NCBI GenBank assembly: GCA_946902985.2
Contig: OX336388.2
Span: 375,397,387 to 375,461,386 of the forward strand
DNA: 64,000 nt
Direction of reading: 5' to 3'
Source: Meconema thalassinum
Taxonomy: Eukaryota; Arthropoda; Insecta; Orthoptera; Tettigoniidae
Shown: positions 45,396 through 55,765 of the stretch, one piece after another
Numbering within the stretch: position 1 is the stretch's first letter
How the letters are laid out: each line of letters begins with the position of its first letter
Made by a program: the position numbers and the translations under genes
Notes under the pieces: generated by a model
Seen by the model: only the letters and a program-made list of their open reading frames with translations
What the model was told of the DNA's origin: nothing
Databases searched by the model: none

Positions 45396-45970
45396 TATTT
45401 ATTTCCCAACCACGAAATAACTTTCAAAAAGAATAAATGTGCGTTATTTGCCGCTATCGTTTCATCAATCAAATGCCGTAAAAACCAATTAATTCTATAA
45501 TCAACGAAATACATTAACAGTCCGAATTATTTCTAAATTGCCGTAATTTTCAAGAAATCCTTTACGAACAATATTACAAAGAAGAAGAGATGAAAGAAAC
45601 CTCTTCACATCTCTATTCAAACAAGCCGTCCCCCAGAGATTTCACGACAAAGTAGCGTCTTTTCTCTTCTGCCACTGCTCTCTCATTCGTGGGCTCTAAT
45701 CCCCTCTCATTCCTGTAATTTCCACAAACAAATCCACTTTGCAAAACAAGTCCTTAATGGCTACTGAGAGAAAATGAGGATAACGTTTCCTTCTATCAGT
45801 TATCAGGGAATGTGCACAATAAAACAAAGCTCTCGAATGAGATATCTTCAGGAGTGCGACTCAATGTGGTGAATAACTTTTCACCTGATCCCGAGAGATT
45901 ATAAAGTATTATATACACGTACATCCATCACATTCCATCAGCTCAAAGAACACTCCAACGCCACTTATAG
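45396..45970. other. No feature recognised
   Basis: Mixed sequence with no repeat match and only short chance frames. Confidence 0.4.
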
Positions 45971-46180
45971 GTAGAGCCCTGCGTCGATAAACAAAACGTT
46001 ATCCACGTCAGCCCCACATCCGCACGACTGTTATCCGCTTCCGAGCGTTTGTTATCCAAGTCCACTAACATTACAATAATATGTTTAATTTATTAGATAA
46101 AGCATAACGTATTAAATCAACGCATTTAAACAATTAAGCAGAAATTCGTTCCCCTAGGCTTTGTGTGAATCGCAAGACAA
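45971..46180. mobile_element. hAT-like terminus fragment (AGAGCCCTGCG family)
   Basis: ATAGAGCCCTGCGTCGATAA and the following GTTATCC-rich sequence align with the left end of 51797-52312. The right end was not found here. Confidence 0.6.
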
Positions 46181-46283
46181 TGTTCATCGAGTTTTGTCTC
46201 TCTGGGTAACGACATGTTCAAAAACAGCGGGTGGCTAATTACATAGTGGTCGGATATACCCACGCAGGAAAGCGCAGGAATAA

Positions 46284-46740
46284 ATGATTTTTTTTGGGCA
46301 TAAGTCAACTTCTAAAGTACGGTTTGGCAATCAACTATCACCTCCTTTCACTATACAAAATGGATTGAGACAAGGAGATCCATTGGCGCCAATATTATTC
46401 AACTTGGCCTTGGAAAAATTCAGCCGCTACACTTGCCGAACCAGAGATGGTGGAAGCAGATACAATTCTAGAATTTGCTGACGATGTTGTGATCGTTAGT
46501 GACACTCTAGACTAGAGCAAATGTGTGCCAATACTTCCCGATTCCTCCAAAATGCAGAGAAAATTGGGCTGGAGGTGAACGTGGACAAACCTAAAATTCT
46601 TGGAGTATCACGTCGTCGAGTTCTCCCTCCTTACATTGTTGTAGACGGAATAAGAATCACAAGAAGAATAAACAATTATAAGAAGACACTACGACGATCT
46701 GGCCTTAGAGGGCGATCATGATCTTTTAGCAAATAGCCGT
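46284..46740 (+). pseudogene. LINE reverse transcriptase fragment
   Basis: Frames read NGLRQGDPLAPILFNLALE, then after a shift EFADDVVIVSD (the catalytic [F/Y]ADD box, about 46474-46500) and FLQNAEKIGLEVNVDKPKI. This is the RT palm of a non-LTR element; stops and shifts interrupt it. It resembles the RTE-type RT at 4847-5947 in motif order but is a different family. Confidence 0.8.
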
Positions 46741-47283
46741 CACTTTTATTTCACCAAAAGCCTTGTAGTTATTGAATTATCAATCCCACGCCTTGCCTGG
46801 TAGTTTATCATGGAGGTAAGTACCATCGGAGGTTAAAATGCGCCAGGAGAGAGTCCCATTACCTTTAATGGCAGGGATACTTAACGCACATTTTAGATGT
46901 TCTCCCCGGTTCCGTTATGAGCCCAAACATATGAGGCATAAATTTCTTAGCAGCAGTCGGATATGGCCCACTAGATGAAACTACGTAATCTTTCGAGGTT
47001 ATAAAACGTAACTTTCAGCGGTATAAATTCCACGCCGCACAAAATAAACCAGAATAATCGCCCAGTTAAAACACACATCAAACGAGCCACAAAGCAGATT
47101 ATAGGATTAGCGCACGAAGTAAATAAAATGTAATATTAACTGGAAACCATCCAAAAAAGGGTGGGGATCGCGCTCCATCACTCCCATTATGTATTTGGTG
47201 AGTAAGGGTAGAAAACGTTCACATATGTAACATAACAGGGAACGTTTTCTCCAAGTTGTAGGACACATACCTACTGTATACAT
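46741..47283. other. No feature recognised
   Basis: Could include the decayed downstream part of the LINE fragment, but I see no motif. Confidence 0.35.
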
Positions 47284-47344
47284 TTAGGAAGCAAAAAGCT
47301 TGTAGTTTTACGTGACCGTTAATCTCGCGATCATGAGCCACAAG

Positions 47345-48440
47345 TAGTGATGTAAAATACCCAGGTTTTTTTTCGTGTGGTCTCCTGAGAGGCCGAGTGC
47401 TAGTCGACGCCCGTGGGCGACCTGCGCGTCGGGATGAGAGATGGAATGGATGAAGATGAATGAAATTGGGCAAGGATGTGGATGGAAGCGGCCGTGGCCT
47501 GTCAGAAGGTACCGTCCCAACATTTGCCTGGTGTTGAAAATGGGAAACCACGGAAAACCATTTCAAGGACGGCCGACGGTGGGGCTCGAACCCACGCGTC
47601 TACCGAGTCAGCAGAGAGCTTGGCCCCATGACCTAATGCTGCGCTTTAGCCAGCATAGCCACTGCTGTCGGTAATTATAAATTGGGGTAAATACCCAGGT
47701 ATATACTCTGGTAAATACCCAATTTGGGTAAATACCCGGGTATTTTAGATGTTTTAGAAATCCTGTGTCGTGGTTAAGGTGAACCTTAAAAAAGGTACCG
47801 GTATGCAAACTATTCTACATTAACTTTTTAGAAATTAATTTTTTATATATTTAAAATTGAATGAAAAACAACTTAAAGCACTTTTACAAGGCATTTTTTC
47901 CCCCTCAAATGTCCTTTCTATTGAATATGTTTTATTACCTTTTGATTGGCAAGCACACATTTCAATTAATATGCATATAGCCTACTCTTATTACTACGAA
48001 AGTAGCTTTCCCTTCCCACATCTTTGTTGCTCATTTCCAGTACCGTAATAAAACTAGACCTTTATAAAAATTTAAAACACAAAACAACCAAAAGGTTTTA
48101 TCCAATATTGTACTTAAGTTTAAGGAAAGAACACACCTAAAGACAAGGTTACAGCGCCAAAACATATAAATACCCAAAAATACCCGGACGTTCAGTTTGC
48201 TGTTTTTTTTAGTTTTTTTTTAGTTTTGAAGGATCAATTTCAATTTAAGGCATCAAATACCTGTGTTTCAGTCCTTGTTTGTCCAACACTTCATCAACAC
48301 ATCAAAAAGTGTTGTACAAAGCTCAAGAAACTGAAAATACCCTCATTGTGGGTATTTAAATGACCACTGGGTATATACTCGGGTAAATACCCAACTTATA
48401 TTTACCTTCCCACTGGGTATTTACCCGCCCCACATCGCTA
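47345..48440. mobile_element. hAT-type element with TAAATACCC repeats, 8-bp duplication
   Basis: Left end TAGTGATGTAAAATACCC, right end GGGTATTTACCCGCCCCACA then TCGCTA. The duplication is GCCACAAG at 47337-47344 and GCCACAGG at 48441-48448 (one mismatch). Subterminal GGGTAAATACCC motifs repeat many times at both ends (47695-47745 and 48345-48425), as expected for transposase-binding repeats. It contains a family B SINE and no transposase. Confidence 0.82.
47380..47674 (-). repeat. SINE family B, minus strand (copy 2), inside the hAT
   Basis: Aligns with 1738-2046 from TGGTCTCCTGAGAGGCCGAG to CATAGCCACTGCTGTCGGTA. The T-run at its left is the SINE tail. Confidence 0.88.
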
Positions 48441-48589
48441 GCCACAGGGCCTTAATTTTTACGTGGAATCCGAACCACAGTTCGTGTTATTTCACAATCT
48501 CACATGCATTGACAGGGAATCGAACCCGGTCCGCTTAGGTGAAAAGCAAGCAGCTCGACCGCTGCTCCATCCCGCCCCTTATACATTTA

Positions 48590-49320
48590 GACTGGCATTC
48601 AAGGAAACTTTCGTTAACTTAAAAGTTGACACTGCTTTTCATAAGCAAGTTCTTCAACGTCCAATATAAGCTCTATCAAGGAAAATCTGAGGCTTGATCT
48701 ATTGAAACACTTTCAATGTGGTTTCCTTTTGTGAAAATCTGCAAATTTCATTTTATGTGTCATATTAAGCTGAGGACCATTCGCTTTGTAACGGTGTATT
48801 TATTTTCTTGATAGCTAATTCCCGAGGCTAATTTCCCACACCCGTTCGTCCGATTAATAGGTACTTACTTATGTAGGATTTATTAATTTTCCTCTCTATC
48901 AGACAACATTTAAAAAAAATGTGTTGCAGTGTTGGAATGTACCCCGCCCTAAAACCTAAGCTGTCGTCGCTTTCTCTGTTAGAGGAAAAAACTTTGACTC
49001 CAGTTTCTTCTGTAAAATCTATTTCTTAATGTAATCATTGCTTTTATTCCCGAAATTTTCAAGATAAAAAGCTGAAATTTTTTGAAGTAATTTCTTCTTA
49101 TACTGTGTTGTATTTCAACACACCAGTTTTTTCCAAGTTTACTTAAGTTTAATTTTGACAAATGGCAATGTTCAAGAAATGCTTATAAAATTACGTATCC
49201 TGAACACATTGTCAATATCTGAGTCCCCAAAGTGTATTTGCATACTGTCCCTAATCACTCGGAGCACTTCGGACAGTAGATCCTTGGTGCTTTCATTGCC
49301 ATCTTCCGTTAATCCATAAA
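48590..49320. other. No feature recognised
   Basis: AT-rich, with only chance frames. No terminal repeats or duplications found. Confidence 0.4.
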
Positions 49321-49640
49321 TGAAGACGTGTTTTCCCTCTCATCCTGCTTGAATGAAAATCCATTCAAGCAGGATGAGAGGGAAAAAACCTCTCATCCTG
49401 CTTGGTCTTCCTTAATTCTTTCACCTCCCCTTCTAATATCCTCACCTTTTCTCTTAGATCCTTTATCTCTCTACTGTTTCAGCCAGCCTTTCTGTCAATA
49501 TTCCCATCTCTTCCTTTATACATGTCTTCATCTCCTTAAATTCTTTGCATTGCTCTCGTAGAATGTCCCGGATTTGGTCATTTTGGGACGCTTCCTTTAC
49601 AATTTTCCTTATTTTTTTCAATTTCTTGCCATCCTAACTG
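49320..49640 (-). pseudogene. Coiled-coil LINE ORF1-like fragment
   Basis: Minus-strand translation gives a charged, heptad-like stretch: KKLKKIRKIVKEASQNDQIR, REQCKEFKEMKTCIKEEMG, and after a shift RILEGEVKELRKTKQDE. Such coiled coils are typical of non-LTR ORF1 proteins. The fragment is short and frame-shifted, and other coiled-coil proteins are possible. A 25-bp palindrome has formed at its C-terminal side. Confidence 0.4.
49331..49386. repeat. Perfect 25-bp palindrome plus a third partial copy
   Basis: Arms TTTTCCCTCTCATCCTGCTT+GAATG (49331-49355) and their exact complement (49362-49386) surround a 6-nt loop. CCTCTCATCCTGCTTG follows again at about 49389-49404. Looks like template-switch or snap-back synthesis. 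Confidence 0.9.
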
Positions 49641-49675
49641 TCCAGGCCGTGGGTTTGACTCCCCTCCTCCAATTA

Positions 49676-50647
49676 CGAAGGTGGATCAAAAAGTTAGTTG
49701 CACTAACGCGCTGCAGCAGTGCGCTGTGTGTCGCAAACGTGGGCACAGCGGAGAAAGGGACAGACACTGCCCACACGTCTGTTAGGCAGGTCGCTGTGGT
49801 GTCTCGTTTTCTATGGTGTGAATAGCGGCCAAATGCAATGGCCCGTCGACGGGACATTCACTCCAAATATGAGGTGCGTGCGACAATACGATTCCTATGG
49901 GCCAAAAGGAAGAATTCCACAGACATCCATCGTGAAATTAGTACTGGGTATCGGCAAGGGATCGTAAAGTGATGTCAGCAATTCGAAGCCGGACACACGG
50001 ATATCACGGACGAATATTGCGAGGGCAGGCCCGCAACGTCCAGGACCCGTGCAAATGTCAACAGTGTGAATGCGAACATTAAAGAGAACCGGCGCATTCA
50101 CCTGAGAGAAATCGCGACGCTGCACGTGGAATTAATGCCGAAAGGAACGACAATCAACGCGGCGTCGTATTGTCAAACGTTGCACCGGTTACGTAAAGCG
50201 ATTAAAGAGAAGCACCGGGGGAAATTGAGCGCCGGTGTGATTTTGTTACACGATAACGTAACACCTCACAAGGCCCACCAAACGAGCGAACTGATGCAGC
50301 GTTTCAGGTGGGAGGTCTGGCAGTATCCACCCTACAGTCCCGACCTAGCGCCATGTGACTTTCGTCTGTTCGGTAAGCTCAAAACGGAGCTCGGTGGTCG
50401 ACGTTTCCAGACCGATGAGGAGGTGAAGGCCGCTGTCTCCGTGTGGTTGCAGAACGCTGGAGGAACTTTCTATGCATCCGGCATCGACAAGTTTGTTGTG
50501 CGTTCGCAGGAATGTTTGGAGCCTCTTGGAAACTATGTGGAAAAGTGAAGCTACATTGTTTGTCGTTATACACGTGTTGCTGTTGTATAGGTGGTGTAAT
50601 AAATGGCCATAACTGGGAAGTGCAACTTACTTTTTGATCTACCCTCG
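49676..50647 (+). mobile_element. Internally deleted mariner element with intact termini
   Basis: TA dinucleotides flank it (49674-49675 and 50648-50649). The terminal inverted repeats read CGAAGGTGGATCAAAAAGTT and, inverted, CGAGGGTAGATCAAAAAGTA. At 972 bp it is shorter than a full mariner (about 1.3 kb). The transposase relic is described in the next entry. Confidence 0.9.
49838..50548 (+). pseudogene. mariner transposase relic, N-terminus plus D34D C-terminus
   Basis: The N-terminal HTH part starts MARRRDIHSKYEVRATIRF and meets a TGA near 49966. Downstream the frame 50066-50548 reads NRRIHLREIATL, then jumps to INAASYCQTLHRLRKAIKE. This skips about 100 residues that normally carry the first catalytic aspartate. 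It then keeps LLHDNVTPHKAH and YPPYSPDLAPCDFRLFGKLK. The two remaining aspartates are separated by 34 residues, the D34D signature of mariner. The protein ends CLEPLGNYVEK. Catalysis is impossible without the missing block, but the termini could still be mobilised in trans. Confidence 0.9.
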
Positions 50648-50649
50648 TA

Positions 50650-51060
50650 TCAGCAGCATCGCCACAACCACCGCTGCCATCCCCGTTGCCCCCTATCACT
50701 TTCCCGACACCGAAATCGCATTTCTCTCTAGCCTGCCAGCGGCCGATGACCGCCCGGTACTGCTGAATAGCGATTCCCATTATTTCCTTACACTTCACTA
50801 CACGTCTGTTCACCTTGCTTGGTTAGTTGACTGAGAGGATTTAAGGGCCCAATGCAATATTTTTCTCGGGCCCCACTTGAAATACTTTTACTTGTTACTA
50901 TCCACTACTAGAAATTCCGGAAACACCAATGCCATTTTGAGAAAAGCATCTGATGCACAGTCATAACTTATTTCATAGAAAATATTTTAATATTTATTTC
51001 ATAAAATAGGCTATACATATCTTGCCAAGTGTACAAAACAATTTGGGATTTTTAATACAG
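50650..51060. other. No feature recognised
   Basis: Possibly the continuation of the sequence that the mariner interrupted. No motif seen. Confidence 0.35.
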
Positions 51061-51268
51061 AGTCATTATATATGTGCGCCCCGATAAACACGGCAAGCTA
51101 AGACGGCTGTGACTGGCGCAGATCGCGGGTGCGCGTACGCGGATCAGCCGGTGATGGGCGCGCTCCGCTGACTCATATCCTTAGTTCACACGTGTTTTGT
51201 CATTCATACGGACTTGTATCTGCAAAGATTAGACGTTGCATGTGTAGTGAGTATTGTGATTACTGTGA

Positions 51269-51520
51269 TTGTTGGTCACATTGCGCGAACGTGTGTATAT
51301 CCATAATTCGTGTAGGAAAAGCAGAAAATCTTGGTCTGAAACGAGACAAAAATTTCGAGTCCAGTTTCCAGGAAGACCTGTGCCTAATGCCAGTACAATT
51401 AGGAGGCTTGCTAAACGATTCAAGGAAAGAGGCTCCCTAAATAATAAAAGAGTTGATAGACATTCTTTCTTCAGAAGATGTCAGGTGTGTGTTACAAGAG
51501 AGGGAGGACATTTTCAGCAT
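51269..51520 (+). pseudogene. DUF4817-like helix-turn-helix fragment of a DNA transposon
   Basis: The frame reads RKSWSETRQKFRVQFPGRPV then NASTIRRLAKRFKERGSLNN. The pattern SW-ETxxxFxxxFPGRPVPxxSTIRRLxxxF is that of the DUF4817 HTH region of arthropod transposase-like proteins. The rest of the protein is missing or frame-shifted. A possible C-terminal piece (TRTLVELENNIRQQISLT) lies at 52845-52905, so 51.1-53.2 kb may be remains of one element family. Confidence 0.6.
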
Positions 51521-51796
51521 CGCCTGTGAGCACATGTTTGGTAAAAGTGTGAAACTGGGTTAGAATATTACAGCGTGGTGTTTTTTTTTGGTAATTTTCA
51601 GAATCGAGCAACTTCTTTTACCAAATGAATGGTTTCTGTCAATACCTTCGCACTGTCATTATATGCCTCTGAAGTGTTTTTCTGCCTCATTTCTCTTGAC
51701 AGTTAAAATATGGTAACATGAGACACCTTCTGCAGAGCTGTAGACAAATCGATATCTTTTGTTCTGAACAGCCTCGGGACACGTAAGTTATATAGA

Positions 51797-52312
51797 GCCC
51801 TGCGCGGATAAACAAAACGTTATCCGCATCCGCCCCGTATCCGCACGACTGTTATCCGCAACCGCACCGCATCCGCACGTTTGTTATCCGAATCTACTGG
51901 CATTACTATAATATCTTTAATTAGATAAGGTATAACGCATTAAAGCAACACATTTACACATTTGGGGATAAAATAGTTCCTTTAGGTTTTGTATGTCATG
52001 TGCTATGTTTGAAATGATGTTATACAGACAGAATTGCAACCCTTTTCAGTTCGGAGTGTTAATTATGCTTAATGAAGTAATTTGAATGAGATTAGCTTAA
52101 ATAATCATCTTACATTTGTCATGAAAAACCAACATAACGGATACAATATGATATGTCATCGCATAAACATCCCGGTCCTGGTAAAGAAATTCAACAAGTT
52201 CGGATTGTAATCTAAAAGCTATCCGAAAATTTACTCAAAAAATTATCCGCAGAGTCATGCAAACTATATCCGCATGGCGAAAAATGTTGCGGATATCCGC
52301 ATCCACGCAGGG
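51797..52312. mobile_element. hAT-like element with GGATATCCGC-rich ends
   Basis: The termini AGCCCTGCGCGGATA and, inverted, AGCCCTGCGTGGATGCGGAT agree well. The subterminal zones are full of TTATCCGCA motifs. A/T-rich flanks TTATATAG and TTATTATA hint at an 8-bp duplication but do not match exactly. No coding frame. A second left end is at 45971. Confidence 0.7.
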
Positions 52313-52344
52313 CTTTATTATAGACAACATTTTACATACCGTTT

Positions 52345-53200
52345 CAGTTCATTGGTGCTACTTTTGTACAGGGTGGATCTTTTGCTGGAGTGGGACCGGC
52401 GGCCGACAGCCGGGGGCGCGCGCGCGTTCCGCCAGCCAATCGAACTCGGGCCGTAGGGTTGCGCGAGGCAGAGGCGAGCTAATCAGGGCCATTAAAGTCA
52501 TTATGCCACTAAACTTTCATCAACGAGGGTGTGTAGTGTCAGCGCACAGAAAAGAAGGTAGCATAAACAACAGCTGCAAGATTTAATTAAAGAAGCACAG
52601 ATGTCTTTTTCCTTCTTGGAAATGTGGATGACCTCACGTCACCAATTAAAGGTTAGAACTTATCTTTTCACAGAAGATACTAAAAATCTTCAGCTGACAG
52701 ACAGTAACTTTGGAAGTTAAATCGTTACATTATGTAGCTACTCCTGTACTCCCCTGCGTGTTTACTGTAATTAATCGAAGCACGGACCCAAGCCTGTTTG
52801 ATGTTCAATTGTGGGTTAATTTGAAATACAAAGTATACAGATCAATTACCCGTACTCTAGTGGAGCTGGAGAACAATATACGGCAGCAGATATCCCTCAC
52901 AACAGAAGGGAATTACAACGTGTAAACGCTAATTTATTTACACGGTACAACGCCTGTCTGTCCACTGAAGGAGAACACTCAGCATCTCCTGTGGATATAT
53001 AACTTCTTTAATCTTGATTTGCTGGTGAATTTACCATTAATTAATGTACTTTCTTACGGTTTCCACCTGCGCGCAATCCGCGGTGCGAGCTCGGTTAGCT
53101 GGCGGAAGGCGCGCGCGCCCGGCAGCCGGCCGACGGTCCCGCTCCAGCAAAAGAATCACCCTGTACAAAAGTAACACCAGTAAAGTGAAACTAACGTGCA
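52345..53200. mobile_element. Element with ~110-bp GC-rich terminal inverted repeats
   Basis: The left arm (TTGGTGCTACTTTTGTACAG, CTTTTGCTGGAGTGGGACCG, GGGGGCGCGCGCGCG, to about 52455) pairs with the right arm (53085-53195: GGCGCGCGCGCCCGGCAGC, CGGTCCCGCTCCAGCAAAAG, CTGTACAAAAGTAACACC). The interior of about 600 bp includes the frame piece TRTLVELENNIRQQ. GC-rich arms stand out sharply from the surrounding DNA. Class unresolved. Confidence 0.7.
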
Positions 53201-53592
53201 GCACTAACGGACCCTTATTGCTTACTGGCCCCTATGCATTAGACCCCCTTGCCCCTCCATCTCGGCGACCCTTCCGTGGAATATGTAATTATAGAGACAC
53301 ACAAAAACTTCTCCAAACTCGTGAAATAAGAAATGTTTACCTTCTCAGACAGACATGCGACGCGACGTCTCCTTGTTTCACTCTCGATCACAAAGACAGG
53401 AAGGAGCATGATACATGGGAATAGCTACTCGCATAGCCCCGAGTTACATTTTAACGAGACTTATGTTCTGCGTGATAAGAAAGACATCACATAAGTTTTC
53501 TTGTGAAATGTCACAGTTTCTACCTGAATATAGGAAATATAACCTACTAGAAAGTCTAGTTTGCAATTGATGCTGCAGTTGATATGCCTAAA

Positions 53593-53945
53593 ACAGTGGT
53601 TCCCAACCCGCAGGAGTCTGCGTAACACTCAGTCTGAAATGGAAAATTATTATGTAACGACCATCCCCCTTATCAACTATCAGTTGTAACCCTTCCTCAG
53701 CACCTTCCCCACAACAAAATTAAGCAAAACTTGGAGCACATTATTAATCAAAAATTATTTAATAAATCAAAATACGTTTTTATAATGTACAGCGTACAGA
53801 ATATAAAAAGCAACAATGATAAATTTGGAACAACAATTTTGTTGAAAAAGACTCGTTGGAATTTATTTTAACTCAATGAATCACACACATTTAACTTTTG
53901 GTACGAATTTCAATAACAAGTTGAGAAAATCTTGCTCAGAGCCTT
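53593..53945. mobile_element. hAT terminus fragment
   Basis: CAGTGGTTCCCAACCCGCAG is a typical hAT 5' end related to that at 6624. The right end is lost where a SINE I 3' part begins. Confidence 0.55.
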
Positions 53946-53950
53946 CTGTG

Positions 53951-54122
53951 GACAATTGAGTAGCTGTCTGATAGTCAACCATCGACCCAGTCAGAAAAAA
54001 CAAGATTAACGGCTGAGGGAATCTGACGCACTGACCCCATGTCACCCCACGATCTGTAGGCCAAATGGCTGGTCAGCGGTCGCTTGGTAGGTCAAGGCCT
54101 TTCATGGGATGTATTGCCAAGG
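53951..54122 (+). repeat. SINE family I, 3' part
   Basis: GACAATTGAGTAGCTGTCTG, AAGATTAACGGCTGAGGGA and CGGTCGCTTGGTAGGTCAAG match the inverted family I SINE at 30281-30835. 5'-truncated. Confidence 0.75.
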
Positions 54123-54231
54123 AGTTTGCTTTGTGCTTGGAAATGTGCCTACTGTGAAACAAATTTCAACGATGTTGAATAATTACAAAGAAAATATCGT
54201 AGGCTATTATGAGCGGAAACACTTTTTTTTT

Positions 54232-54737
54232 GCTTCGGTGGCGTAGTTGGTAGCATGCTGAGCTTCTATACCCAAGGTTGCGGGTTCAAAACCGGCCGAA
54301 GTAGTCGAATTTTTTTGAGAACGTTAAAAATCCCTCAGTATGTCTTCCTTCGGAGGGAAGTAAAGCCGGCGGGCCCATGTCATAGATTTATTGCATGTTA
54401 AAGAACCTTCCACTAATTACAGTTGTGTGAAGCTAATTTATAGGTTAGATTTGACTAACGCTCTTAAGTTCCAATGTTCGTCGCCAGAAGCACACTGTGG
54501 TAGCATCTAGTAACCAAGTTCACAACTAGTTTTCGTTTACGGTAGCATTTGGTAGCAAAAATAGGAACTACATGAAAATTGAATATCTGCAGTCCTCACT
54601 TGACTTACATACAACACACACTAATACAGCCATCACAGTTAACTCAGTTATCAGACAGATTCTATACACAACCAAAGTGCACGGGGCTATATGACCGTGT
54701 TGTCGCAGCCCCTAAACTGAGGAACCAGCCAACCAAC
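54232..54737 (+). repeat. SINE family F, complete copy
   Basis: From GCTTCGGTGGCGTAGTTGG to GAGGAACCAGCCAACCAAC without interruption. It serves as the reference for the split copy at 17644-19570. Confidence 0.9.
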
Positions 54738-54879
54738 AATTATTTTTGAGTAATACTCATGTAGCATTATGTTGTAACCTTTGTAATGACTATCAATTTT
54801 GGGATTTTATGTTGCGTTTCGTGTTAATAATGTACACGTATATTCAGTGTCCAAAATTATGCCTCCTTACCCTAAATTA

Positions 54880-55445
54880 TTGTTATTAATAATAATAATA
54901 ATAATAACAATAATAATAATAATACGAAGGTTCATCAAACCAGAGGCAGTGTATGCATCCGAAACACTGATAATTGGGGGCAGGTCACAAATGAAAAGCA
55001 TCGAGAAACAAGAGAGGAAAATTCTCAGAAAAATCCTAGGACCAAAGTTCGAAAATGGAATTTGGATGGAAGAGAAACCACATGAAATTTTTCCATCCGC
55101 AGATACTATCAGAAAACGACGATTTCAATTCTACGGACACCTTCACAGAATGGTAACGACAGACTGACAATGAGAATTCTAAATCTAGCGCTAACCCTGA
55201 AATACATGAAGATCTACAAGAAATGGGTACTGCTGTGAAAACCATTCCAGATAGAGTACAATTTAGAAGCCTAGTAAACAAACATAAATTTGCAGAGAAA
55301 CCTAAAATGAGAAATAAAGGCTGGACAGAAGCACGCAGAAAAAAGAACACAGTGAACGAAGGAAGAGATATTGGGAAGAAAAGAAGAAGGAAAATTGTGC
55401 AAAATAAGTTCAAGCGCGCTCCGTAGTTGGGCATAACGATTTAAA
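54880..55445 (+). pseudogene. RTE LINE C-terminus and 3' end
   Basis: After an (AAT)n tract the frame reads FIKPEAVYASETLIIGG, KQERKILRKILGP and TIRKRRFQFYGHLHRM, homologous to the C-terminus at 5560-5800. A frameshift near 55165 leads into FRSLVNKHKFAEKPKMRN and KKRRRKIVQNKFKRAP, then GTTGGGCATAACGATTT and an A-rich tail. Confidence 0.82.
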
Positions 55446-55484
55446 AAAAATAAAAATAATAGAATGGTTGTGGTGTTGATTATT

Positions 55485-55560
55485 ATTATTATTATTATTA
55501 TTATCATCATCATTGTTTTAAGAGACGGAACAGCCAGGTCATCTGCCCTCTTTACACCGT
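55485..55560. repeat. (ATT)n and short (ATC)n-tail element fragment
   Basis: (TTA)n, TCATCATCATTGTTTTAAGA and GGTCATCTGCCCTCTTTA match the 3' part of the (ATC)n-tailed elements and the stub at 28905. Confidence 0.6.
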
Positions 55561-55765
55561 TCAAATTCAAATAATGACAAATTTCAAAATACTACAAAGG
55601 CGGATCGAAAAGTCTTTGCCCTATATTTTATTTTAGCCAAAAAGAAATTGCATACAGGTAATTACAAATATACGTAGTATTCTACGTAGCTTACACCATT
55701 TTTCCACAGAGTCTCCATATTTATTCCGACATTTGTCCCATCGCAGCACTAAATTTGAGATGCTG

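Larger units (their letters stand above)
47284..48580 (-). repeat. SINE family D, minus strand, split by a hAT element
   Basis: Pieces 47284-47344 (TTTTACGTGACCGTTAATCT) and 48441-48580 (TTTACGTGGAATCCGAACCA, GAATCGAACCCGGTCCGC) make one SINE. The duplicated GCCACAAG/GCCACAGG belongs to the hAT. Confidence 0.85.
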
